From NCBI GenBank assembly GCA_041674345.1, contig JBAYVY010000153.1, positions 1 through 8,471 of the forward strand: a stretch of 8,471 bases of DNA. The letters run 5' to 3'. A program made the translations under genes and the position numbers. Positions 1 through 6,981 of the stretch are shown here, one piece after another. Source of the stretch: JBAYVY01 sp041674345. Its GTDB lineage: Bacteria; Planctomycetota; Phycisphaerae; Phycisphaerales; Zrk34. Each line of letters starts with the position of its first letter. The first letter of the stretch is position 1. The notes under the pieces were generated by a model. It made no database searches. It saw nothing but the letters and a program-made list of their open reading frames with translations, and was not told the origin of the DNA.

Positions 1-1
1 C

Positions 2-178
2 GGCTCGCTGACCGGCGCGCAGTTCGCCGACGTACTCAATCTGCCGACCGGTTACGTCGTCGATTACGCCTACGGCGAAAGCGGCAACCAGATCGCCCTG
101 GTGGTCCCCGAACCGGCGACGCTCGGTCTGTTGGCGCTCGGCGGTTTGATGATTTCGATTCGCCGACGCAAAGCGTAA
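2..178 (+). CDS. PEP-CTERM sorting-domain protein, C-terminal end only
   Basis: This is the last 58 codons of a gene that starts before the window; it ends at TAA 176-178. The final 24 residues form a classic PEP-CTERM tail: a Pro-Glu-Pro motif (codons at 107-115, in VVPEPATLGLL), a hydrophobic helix rich in Leu, Ala and Gly, then the basic end RRRKA. In known systems this tail is recognised by an exosortase in the inner membrane, which cleaves it and sends the protein to the cell surface or matrix. The residues before it (GYVVDYAYGESGNQIALV) look like an edge of a beta-rich extracellular domain, as is common in planctomycete PEP-CTERM proteins. Its function cannot be told from this fragment. 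A hairpin terminator follows 26 nt after the stop, so it is probably not co-transcribed with the next gene. The tail call is secure; the main domain is unknown. Confidence 0.9.
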   Translation, partial: GSLTGAQFADVLNLPTGYVVDYAYGESGNQIALVVPEPATLGLLALGGLMISIRRRKA

Positions 179-204
179 GTGATTTTTCATCCTCCTCCAC
201 GGCC

Positions 205-231
205 CGGTGCCCAACGGCACCGAGTCGTTTT
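205..231 (+). terminator. Probable intrinsic terminator
   Basis: A perfect 7-bp stem pairs CGGTGCC (205-211) with GGCACCG (216-222) around a CAAC loop. Five bases later comes a short T run (228-231). It sits just downstream of the PEP-CTERM gene and before the pseudopilin gene, the right place to end the upstream transcript. The U-tract is short and not directly next to the stem, so termination may be partial. Confidence 0.6.
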
Positions 232-304
232 GACCGAGAAGTAATCAGGCAGTGCGTTGTGACCGAAGATATCAGGAGGCGGAGAAGGGCGCGGGAGTTG
301 CGTA

Positions 305-1225
305 ATGAAAACATCACAAGCCGCCCTTGCTTCAACCACGTCCGCAAGTCCGGCCCGCGCCGCCCATCGGCGGGGGGCGGGGGCAATTAATTGCCCCCGC
401 CGGGGATTTCGGGGCTTTACGCTTGTGGAACTTTTGGTGGTGGTGGCGATCATCGCGCTGCTGATAGCGATTCTGCTGCCGGGTCTGAAAAAGGCCAAAG
501 AAGCGGCGGTCGGCGCGGTGTGCCTGTCCAACATGCACCAGGTCGGCTCGGCGATGTACATGTACGCCGGAGACTACAATGGTTACGCCCTGTCGCCGGA
601 GCCGTGGTTCTCCGTCAGCGGCACATCATATGGGGCCCGACGCGAACGTAGCTGGCCTGATACCCTGATGGGCGGCAAATACCTGGCGGACGTGCGGGTG
701 TTCATTAACACTTACTATTCCCCTGATCCAAGCAGCGGGCCGGGTTGCGCCGTCTCCGCTGTGCCGGAGAAAAATGTATTCACTTGCCCCGCCCTTCCGC
801 CGCCCCATGTCCCCTTTGGTGCCAGCGGCACGTCGTTTCCCGTCAATGGAACATATGGCAGTAGTTCGTTCTGCTTCGGCATCCGACAGATTAAGAGCGA
901 TACCGAATACCGCTATGAAGGCGAGGTTTACGATAAAACATACCGCCTGCCCAAACTGGACACATTGAGCCGCAGCGGACCTTTCATGGCCGATACATGG
1001 GCGGAAAACAGATCATGGGGCTATCCCACACAATCCGGATTCTTTTTTCTGGATCGCACCGACTGGGGCAACGGCGAGATCGGCAACATTTATCGCCGGC
1101 ACAACGATGCCGCGAGCGTCTGGTTCCCGGACAACAGCGTGAAGTTGATGGGCGAAGGTGCCATCGCCGCGTTGCCGCATCCCCTGAACGCCCCTGTCAA
1201 TGGACAGGTGTATTCCAGCCCGTGA
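305..1225 (+). CDS. Pseudopilin, prepilin-type N-terminal cleavage domain with H-X9-DG-like C-terminus
   Basis: A 306-residue pseudopilin-like protein. The prepilin peptidase site is G37|F38 in RGFTLVELLVV, with the required Glu at +5 (E42). A hydrophobic helix runs from about 38 to 58, followed by PGLKKAKEAA and then CLSNMHQVGSAMYMYAGDYNGY (73-94), hallmarks of the expanded planctomycete/Lentisphaerae pseudopilin family. Near the C-terminus H266 is followed nine residues later by D276-N277, a variant of the H-X9-DG motif. Such proteins are thought to be inner-membrane anchored, processed, and built into type II secretion or pilus-like structures; the role of this group is not established. 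ATG 305 is chosen because GGGAG (293-297) lies 7 nt upstream and no other in-frame start precedes the cleavage site. The 37-residue Arg-rich leader is longer than usual and contains a perfect DNA palindrome. It is first in a run with a LamG protein and a glycoside hydrolase, a frequent context for this family. Confidence 0.9.
   Translation: MKTSQAALASTTSASPARAAHRRGAGAINCPRRGFRGFTLVELLVVVAIIALLIAILLPGLKKAKEAAVGAVCLSNMHQVGSAMYMYAGDYNGYALSPEPWFSVSGTSYGARRERSWPDTLMGGKYLADVRVFINTYYSPDPSSGPGCAVSAVPEKNVFTCPALPPPHVPFGASGTSFPVNGTYGSSSFCFGIRQIKSDTEYRYEGEVYDKTYRLPKLDTLSRSGPFMADTWAENRSWGYPTQSGFFFLDRTDWGNGEIGNIYRRHNDAASVWFPDNSVKLMGEGAIAALPHPLNAPVNGQVYSSP
376..401. repeat. Perfect 26-bp GC-rich palindrome inside the pseudopilin leader
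   Basis: The arm GGCGGGGGCAATT (376-388) is followed at once by its exact reverse complement (389-401), with no spacer and no mismatch. The centre is AATTAATT, flanked by GC-rich arms. It lies wholly within codons 24-33 of the pseudopilin gene, in the leader that the prepilin peptidase should remove. It could be a protein-binding site, a structured mRNA element, or a small mobile palindrome inserted into a tolerant part of the gene. No second copy was seen in the window. Confidence 0.85.
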
Positions 1226-1294
1226 CGGCATGAAAACGACAAACGATTGATGTGGGAATCGGGGCCGCTGTGTTTCTTCGCCGCTTGGTTTGTG

Positions 1295-1300
1295 AAGGAG
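1295..1300 (+). promoter_or_regulatory. Shine-Dalgarno AAGGAG for the LamG gene
   Basis: AAGGAG sits 8 nt before ATG 1309. It decides the start: the frame is also open from a GTG at 1252, but that start has no comparable site and would put 19 extra residues ahead of a clean signal peptide. Confidence 0.8.
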
Positions 1301-1308
1301 TCCGACTG

Positions 1309-2823
1309 ATGCGAATTGGGTGGGTGCTTGTTGTTCTGGTCGTTTGTTCGCCGCTTCATGCGGAACTGTTTGATGTGGATTTCAGCCGTGACGGGGCCGC
1401 GGCGCTGCGCGATCAATCCGGCGGCGCGGACATCAACACCAACGTCAAACCCCCGGAACCCCCGGAACCCCCGGAACCCCCGGAATCCCCCGCGAAAAAT
1501 CTCGTCGATTCACCGGCGGGCAGGGTTTATCGTTTCGATGAAACCACGCGTGTTTGGTTTCCCACGAAGGCCGTGTTCAAGCCGCCGATGACGATTGAAA
1601 TGTGGTTCCGCCCCACCCAGCGCCCGCTCGGCCCGCTGTCGGGGCTGATGCAGCATTTCGCCTACGGCAAGAGCGGCTTCCGCATCGCTTACCTGCGCGA
1701 TCCCAACCGTGTGACCTTCTACTGGAACGGCGGCGACAAGGAACACGGCGTCAACACGATCGGCACGCTCGCCGTCGGTCGCTGGCATCACCTGGCGTGT
1801 ACGCTGGATGGCGAGGACGTGTTGAAGATTTACGTGGACGGGCAACTGGACATCACGCAAAAACTCGACATGCCGTTCGAGCCGGGTCCGCCGACCGATG
1901 TGATTCTCGGCTCGTACAGCGGCGCGATCGGCCAGTTCGTCGGCCTGATGCGCGGGGTGAAAATCAGCGACATCGTTAAAAGCGATTTCCCGCGGGTCGC
2001 AGGCGATTTACAGAAATGGAACACTCCTTCCGAAGCCGACCTGCTGCCCAAGGCCGTCACCACGCCGGAGGTGGATGTGAAGACGCTGTTCGCCGGCGAT
2101 CTGATGTCGGTGGGTTTCGAGGGCGATCTGGCGGCGACGATCAACGGTAATCGCGTGGAGCCGGTGAACATCACGCCGGTCCAGATCACGGAGAACGGGC
2201 GTTTTGTGCCGGGGATTATTTCGGGGGTCAGTCAGAAGGCGTTCGACATGAATGCGTTTCGGGCGGTTCGCTATGCGACGCCGCGGGATTTTCCGCCGGC
2301 CAGGGGGGGCACGATCAGCGTGTGGGTCAAACCGGCGGACTGGTTTTCGCCCAAGGGCATCGAGGCGTTGAAGAAGAACGACTGGACGCGGCGGAAGGTG
2401 ATCTTCCACGCCGACGGCGTGCAAGGGCAGTGGGGACCGTGGTCGCTGGGATTGACGATCATCGACAAGCCCGAATCGCAGACCGTCCGCTGGAGCGCGG
2501 CGCTCGGCGGGCAGGTGGAATTGTTTCACACGATGCGGCTGAAGAATCAGCAGTGGTATCTGCTGACCGCCACGTGGGAACCCGACACGATCGACGCCAA
2601 ACGCGTTCGCGCCCGGTTCTACATCAACGGCTCGCGGATGGACGAGGCGCTGGGCAACGCGATGCCGATGAACTTGGCCGGTGAACATCTGAACCTCGGC
2701 TCGACGAACGCCGGCGTGGCGTATTCGGGCACGCTGGATGAGTTTCATCTGCTCGATCATCCGTTGACCGGCGGGCAGATACTCGGCTACTACCGACTGG
2801 TCCATCCCTCCACGAATGACTGA
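1309..2823 (+). CDS. Secreted protein with two LamG/concanavalin A-like domains
   Basis: A 504-residue exported protein. The N-terminus (MRIGWVLVVLVVCSPLHA|E) is a typical Sec signal peptide with likely cleavage after A18; there is no lipobox. A (PPE)4 Pro-Glu linker occupies residues 48-59. The first jelly-roll domain spans about 63-225, with MTIEMWFRP (94-102), GRWHHLACTLDG (from about 158) and KIYVDGQLD. The second spans roughly 275-500, with GGTISVWVKPADW (333-345), QQWYLLTATWEPD (about 414) and a closing TLDEFHLLDHPLTGGQILGYY. These strand patterns match LamG/Laminin_G_3 folds, which usually bind glycans or act as non-catalytic modules on planctomycete surface proteins. No catalytic motif was recognised. 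It follows the pseudopilin gene by 83 nt and precedes the GH2 gene by 66 nt, consistent with one operon. A substrate-capture or adhesion role beside the enzymes is inferred. Confidence 0.85.
   Translation: MRIGWVLVVLVVCSPLHAELFDVDFSRDGAAALRDQSGGADINTNVKPPEPPEPPEPPESPAKNLVDSPAGRVYRFDETTRVWFPTKAVFKPPMTIEMWFRPTQRPLGPLSGLMQHFAYGKSGFRIAYLRDPNRVTFYWNGGDKEHGVNTIGTLAVGRWHHLACTLDGEDVLKIYVDGQLDITQKLDMPFEPGPPTDVILGSYSGAIGQFVGLMRGVKISDIVKSDFPRVAGDLQKWNTPSEADLLPKAVTTPEVDVKTLFAGDLMSVGFEGDLAATINGNRVEPVNITPVQITENGRFVPGIISGVSQKAFDMNAFRAVRYATPRDFPPARGGTISVWVKPADWFSPKGIEALKKNDWTRRKVIFHADGVQGQWGPWSLGLTIIDKPESQTVRWSAALGGQVELFHTMRLKNQQWYLLTATWEPDTIDAKRVRARFYINGSRMDEALGNAMPMNLAGEHLNLGSTNAGVAYSGTLDEFHLLDHPLTGGQILGYYRLVHPSTND
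1450..1485 (+). repeat. Four perfect tandem copies of a 9-bp unit (CCCCCGGAA)
   Basis: Four identical, adjacent copies of CCCCCGGAA occupy 36 nt and read in frame as Pro-Pro-Glu four times, with identical codons (CCC CCG GAA). A partial unit follows (TCCCCCGCG). The tract codes for a stiff linker between the mature N-terminus and the first LamG domain. Because the unit is three codons long, gain or loss of copies would change linker length without breaking the frame. Confidence 0.9.
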
Positions 2824-2874
2824 ATCACGGCGCGCGACCGCGACAACGAAGCCGCGCCACCGATCCCAACTCAC

Positions 2875-2880
2875 AAGGAG
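2875..2880 (+). promoter_or_regulatory. Shine-Dalgarno AAGGAG for the GH2 gene
   Basis: AAGGAG lies 9 nt before ATG 2890. It supports that start, which also gives a complete N-terminal signal sequence. It is the same hexamer as the site of the LamG gene. Confidence 0.75.
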
Positions 2881-2889
2881 CTGTGCGCG

Positions 2890-5800
2890 ATGAAGACCCG
2901 ATTCAACAGGGGCGTTCCGATTCTGTCCTGTGTGTGCCTCCTTTGCATGAGCGTCGCGGCGTGTTTGGCCGACGGCGTGACGACCGATCATCAACGCATC
3001 CTTCTCGACCTGGCCGGGACGTGGCAGGGCCGCACCCTGCCGGGTGTCGAACTGACCTATCCCGAATCGAAAGGTGAGTGGAAGTCCATTACGATTCCGC
3101 GGGAGCAGCCGATCGCCGACGACAAGACGATGTTGATTGAAAGCTCGCCCTACGCGCCTTCGGTCAAGGAACTGCTGACCCCCGACGGCAAGTCCATCGC
3201 TCCGAAGTGGCTGAGCAAATCCGTCGCCGCCTTCCGTCGCACGTTCAAAATGGATGCCGCGTGGCTGACCGATCATCGCGCGATGCTGCATCTGGGCGGG
3301 GCGGGGTTTCATCACAAGGTTTTCATCAACGGCGAACAAGTCGGCGAATCGCTCATCGGCCTGGTGCCCGCCGAGTACGACGTGACTTCGCTGTTGCGCG
3401 CCGACGGCGATAACGAACTGGTGATCGTCGTGGGAAACGCCGCGACGTTGCTCGATGTCGCCAACAAAACGCTGCTCGCCCCGGTGTCGGGCGTGATGGC
3501 GGGCGTCTGGGGCGATGTGCAAATCCGCTTCATGCCCCCGATCCGCATCACCGATGTGTTCATCACCACCGGCGTCACCGATAAACGGATCGACGCGCAG
3601 GTCACGCTCCACAACACCACATCGCAACCCGCCACGGTGCGCCTCGGCGGACTGGTCACCGATGACGGCGGCCGGGCGATGACCAACCTCGACGAACAGA
3701 CCGTCACCGTTCCCGCCGGCGAACAAACCGTCGTGACGCTCGGCAAATCATGGATCGCGCCGACGCTCTGGTCCCCCACTTCCCCGGTGCTGTATCACCT
3801 GACCGTCAACGCCACCGACCATGGAAAACTGCTCGATCAGCAGCGGGAACGATTCGGGTTCCGCCAGTTTGAAATCCGCGGGCGCGATTTCTACCTCAAC
3901 GGCACGCGCGTCACGCTGCTGCGAAACAGCATGCTGTCGGGCCTGGGCGTGGATCAGCCGCACGCGCTGGACATGGCGCGGCAGCAGGCCGGTCATCCGT
4001 TCAACTGCTGGCGATTGCACCTGGGCTTCAACGGCCGGGCGATGCTCGACGCCACCGATCAGATCGGCCTGATGTGCATTCCCGAATCGGCGTGGTACCA
4101 CGTCGATAGCAAGTTCAACATCGAAAAAGCCGATCTCTGGCTCCCGCAGGTCGAAGCGTACACACGCGGTATGATCCGCCAGAATCGCAATCGTCCGTCG
4201 GTCATCATGTGGAGCTTGACCAACGAAACGATGTGGCAACGCATCGACAATCTGAGCATGGATGTCGCCCAGCACGTGCTGGACGCCGCGAAACAGGCCG
4301 ACACCACCCGCCCCTTCAGCGTCGATGGCGACAACTCGTGGGACGGCCGCGCCGATGTCATCAACATCCACTACCCCGAAGGCGAGATGCAGACCGACCT
4401 GTCGCGCCAATACCCCAACGCCGGCCTGCTGTATCCCAACATGTTCCACTGGTTGCAGGACAAGGGCATGAACCATTCCTGGCGGGCCGACTTTGAATGG
4501 GATCGTCCCCTGGTCATCGGCGAATACTGGGCCGTCGGCGAAAACCCGCGCATGCCGCTGTCCGGTTTCTACGGCGAAGCGTCCTTCGACTGGGAACGCG
4601 AACGCTTCGACGATTTCGTCGGACGCGACGGCCAACCCGAACACCCCAGCATCTGGGCGCTCAAAGGCATGACCGATGTCTATCGCATGAGGGGCGTCGC
4701 CGGGCTGAATCCGTGGTACGGCGACCGCGGCCAGTTCATGAAGGACATCGACGTTCGCCCCGTCGAGTTCCATCCCAATTTCATCGGCGGCAAACAGGCC
4801 GTCCGCAAAGTCGTCATCTTCAACCAGACCCCCGGACGCTATGCCTACATGCAGTTGCAATGCCGCCTGATCGTCGGCGAGCAAACCGTCTGGACCGGCA
4901 AGGTCAACAGCTACGTCGAACCCGGTGAAACCAAGTTCTTCGATATCCCCATCGACCTGCCCGCCGTGCAATCACCCACCGCCGCGCGCTTCGTCGTCCG
5001 TCTCATCCACGAACGCGGCGGCAACTGGCCGGCGCTGGCGCGATACGAAGAAACCCTTTACCTCTGGCCTCCACCTTCACTGGCGGGCCTGGACACCACG
5101 GGGCTGGTCGTCGTCCGGCATGATGCGAGCGTGACCGAGGCGTTGAAAAATCTCGGCCTCGATGTCACCGCCAAAGATCAACTGACCGCCGATGATTTGA
5201 AAACCGCACGCACCGTCATCCTCGGTCCCGGCGTCGCCACCGGCGACATGAAAGAGCCGCTCATCGACTTCATCAAAAACGGCGGGCGCGTCATCCAACT
5301 CCAATTCACCGACGAACAATCGCTCTCCGTCGCCGCGCCCGCTCCCGATGCGCTCCACGCCGCGACACGCGCCTGGATGCTCGCCACGCATCATCCGATC
5401 CTCGAAGGTCTGTCCGACGGCATGTTCAGCTTCTGGCGACCGGACAACCTCGTCGCCGCCGGTACGCTGCGCAAACTGCCCGGTTCCACCGCGAAATACC
5501 TGCTGCAATCGGGCGGGCGATTCGGCCTGGCGTGGTCCCCTCTGGTCGAAATGCCGATGGGCAAGGGCACGCTGCTGCTGTGCCAGTTGCCGCTGATCGA
5601 ACGGGTCGGCGTCGAACCCGCGACCGGCGTGCTGCTCGAACGCATGGTCCGTTACGCCCAACAATTCACGCCCGTCGAAACCCATCCGCTGACCGTGCTG
5701 GCTTCGCCGGAACACCCACTGTTCAGCGCGCTGGCCGCGGCGAACGTCGCCGTCACCACCACGCAACCGACCCCCGGAACTTCCGGTGACGGGCCGGTGC

Positions 5801-6981
5801 TTGTTCACGCCTCCGCGAAACTCACCGGTTCGCAAATCGCGCAACTCAAACAACGATTGGCCGACGGCGGCATCGTCTGGCTCAGCGGGTTCGATCCGAA
5901 AACCATTGACACCATCGCACCGCTGCTGCCGTTCAAGGCCGGGCTGGTCGCGTTCGATGCGAAAAAGACACAAGGCGCGGTTGTGCGTTCGACCGACCCG
6001 CTGATCGCCAACGTCAGCGCGCAGGAACTGGCGTGGTATCACTTCAGCGGGGCGCGCGGCGACTTTTTCGCCGGGTGCAAACCCACCGCCGAACTCGCCC
6101 AATGGCTGCTTCAACCCCCGACACTGGAATCCGCGCACAAACTCATCGAACCCGGCCTGCTGGTGAAAATCCCCGTCGGACGCGGCGTGATTCTGTTCGA
6201 TACGCTGCTCTGGCCCGCCGCCCTGGCGACCGAGTATGATAAGATCGTGCAACTGGTCGGTTCGCTGGCGATGAACGTCGGCGCGACCGTCGAGCCGAAC
6301 AGCGATGCGGAAAACTTCGTTTACACCCCCGTGGACATCAGCAAACAGGCGAACATGGGCTTCTATGATCCGACCGCGAACGATGGTGTCGGCGGGTGGA
6401 CCGACGACGGCCTCAACGACATGCGATTCTTCCTCATCAATCACGTCGGCAAGGGCGGCGGGCTTGAAAACGGCATGGATGTCGCCGTCGAAGCCATGCC
6501 GCCGCAGGTCACGTTCCTCGGTCGCACCTTCGCCATGATCGACCCGAAAAAGAACGACGGCAAATCCGTCATCAGCTTGCGCGGCGGCGATCACGGCGCG
6601 AAATTGCCCGTCGGCGCCGAGGGCATTCCCGTCAACCAGCGTGCCGATCGGCTGTGGTTCGTGCAGGCCGCCGGATGGACCGGCCCGGCCAATCAACCCA
6701 TCGCCAAGTACGTCATTCATTATGTTGACGGATCGACCGTCGAGTTCCCCATCCGCAATGGACGCGAAGTCGGCGACTGGTGGAACCCCGCGCCCCAATC
6801 GCTGGCACAAGTCGCATGGTCCGGTCGAAACCTCAAACATTCACCCGTCGGCATGTACCTGACCTCGTGGACCAACCCCACGCCCGGCAAAACCATCCGC
6901 AGCATCGACGTGATCGGCAACCAGAGCGACGCGCAGTTCGTCGTCGTCGCCATTACCGCAGGAGTTGAAAAACGCCCATGA
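2890..6981 (+). CDS. Exported glycoside hydrolase family 2 enzyme with C-terminal extensions
   Basis: A 1363-residue retaining beta-glycosidase of the GH2 type (beta-galactosidase, beta-glucuronidase and beta-mannosidase relatives). Residues 1-27 are an export signal; VAAC25 could be a lipobox, or cleavage could follow A27. Next come a GH2 sugar-binding jelly roll (about 40-215, GTWQGRTLPG, then VFINGEQVG), an immunoglobulin-like domain (about 218-318) and a TIM barrel (about 320-620). In the barrel, N372-C-W-R375-L-H377 matches the GH2 N-x-x-R-x-x-H pattern, E446 in WSLTNET is the expected acid/base, and E545 in PLVIGEYW the expected nucleophile. The RGxNxH motif after the first strand is changed to R345-N-S-M. 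The C-terminal half holds two glutamine-amidotransferase-like domains (about 735-920 and 930-1130) and an unassigned beta-rich domain (about 1142-1363, with W1170-TDDGLND). At 1363 residues it is longer than the roughly 600-1050 usual for GH2. The stop overlaps the next start. The substrate is unknown. Confidence 0.9.
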   Translation: MKTRFNRGVPILSCVCLLCMSVAACLADGVTTDHQRILLDLAGTWQGRTLPGVELTYPESKGEWKSITIPREQPIADDKTMLIESSPYAPSVKELLTPDGKSIAPKWLSKSVAAFRRTFKMDAAWLTDHRAMLHLGGAGFHHKVFINGEQVGESLIGLVPAEYDVTSLLRADGDNELVIVVGNAATLLDVANKTLLAPVSGVMAGVWGDVQIRFMPPIRITDVFITTGVTDKRIDAQVTLHNTTSQPATVRLGGLVTDDGGRAMTNLDEQTVTVPAGEQTVVTLGKSWIAPTLWSPTSPVLYHLTVNATDHGKLLDQQRERFGFRQFEIRGRDFYLNGTRVTLLRNSMLSGLGVDQPHALDMARQQAGHPFNCWRLHLGFNGRAMLDATDQIGLMCIPESAWYHVDSKFNIEKADLWLPQVEAYTRGMIRQNRNRPSVIMWSLTNETMWQRIDNLSMDVAQHVLDAAKQADTTRPFSVDGDNSWDGRADVINIHYPEGEMQTDLSRQYPNAGLLYPNMFHWLQDKGMNHSWRADFEWDRPLVIGEYWAVGENPRMPLSGFYGEASFDWERERFDDFVGRDGQPEHPSIWALKGMTDVYRMRGVAGLNPWYGDRGQFMKDIDVRPVEFHPNFIGGKQAVRKVVIFNQTPGRYAYMQLQCRLIVGEQTVWTGKVNSYVEPGETKFFDIPIDLPAVQSPTAARFVVRLIHERGGNWPALARYEETLYLWPPPSLAGLDTTGLVVVRHDASVTEALKNLGLDVTAKDQLTADDLKTARTVILGPGVATGDMKEPLIDFIKNGGRVIQLQFTDEQSLSVAAPAPDALHAATRAWMLATHHPILEGLSDGMFSFWRPDNLVAAGTLRKLPGSTAKYLLQSGGRFGLAWSPLVEMPMGKGTLLLCQLPLIERVGVEPATGVLLERMVRYAQQFTPVETHPLTVLASPEHPLFSALAAANVAVTTTQPTPGTSGDGPVLVHASAKLTGSQIAQLKQRLADGGIVWLSGFDPKTIDTIAPLLPFKAGLVAFDAKKTQGAVVRSTDPLIANVSAQELAWYHFSGARGDFFAGCKPTAELAQWLLQPPTLESAHKLIEPGLLVKIPVGRGVILFDTLLWPAALATEYDKIVQLVGSLAMNVGATVEPNSDAENFVYTPVDISKQANMGFYDPTANDGVGGWTDDGLNDMRFFLINHVGKGGGLENGMDVAVEAMPPQVTFLGRTFAMIDPKKNDGKSVISLRGGDHGAKLPVGAEGIPVNQRADRLWFVQAAGWTGPANQPIAKYVIHYVDGSTVEFPIRNGREVGDWWNPAPQSLAQVAWSGRNLKHSPVGMYLTSWTNPTPGKTIRSIDVIGNQSDAQFVVVAITAGVEKRP
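6960..6964 (+). promoter_or_regulatory. Possible Shine-Dalgarno AGGAG inside the GH2 3' end
   Basis: AGGAG lies 13 nt before ATG 6978 and within the last GH2 codons. The spacing is long for a strong site. With the ATGA stop/start overlap, this suggests that translation of the beta-helix gene depends mostly on ribosomes arriving from the GH2 gene. Confidence 0.45.

Noticed and set aside
216..231. GGCACCGAGTCG followed by TTTT resembles the 3' hairpin of a Cas9 tracrRNA
   Set aside because: The 12-nt match is explained by the terminator stem. There is no repeat array, anti-repeat or cas gene, so it is taken as coincidence.
230..258. Possible promoter with TTGACC as -35 upstream of the pseudopilin gene
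   Set aside because: No acceptable -10 lies at 16-18 nt (the bases read GTGCGTT), and the -35 overlaps the terminator. A promoter is expected between 232 and 300 but cannot be placed.
391..1233. Alternative + strand frames inside the pseudopilin gene
   Set aside because: They lack domain patterns and ribosome-binding sites and overlap a well-supported gene.
1252..1308. Longer form of the LamG protein from GTG 1252
   Set aside because: It lacks a ribosome-binding site at proper spacing and would bury the signal peptide; AAGGAG before ATG 1309 fits better.
2829..2858. GGCGCG / CGCGCC 6-bp inverted repeat between the LamG and GH2 genes
   Set aside because: The loop is 18 nt, there is no T run, and GC-rich DNA gives such pairs by chance. 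It is not a convincing terminator.
2008..6840. Three long minus-strand frames (572, 407 and 587 residues) opposite the LamG and GH2 genes
   Set aside because: They are antisense shadows of GC-rich coding sequence. Their products are rich in Arg, His, Gly and Asp with no domain pattern, while the + strand frames show clear GH2 and LamG motifs over the same span.
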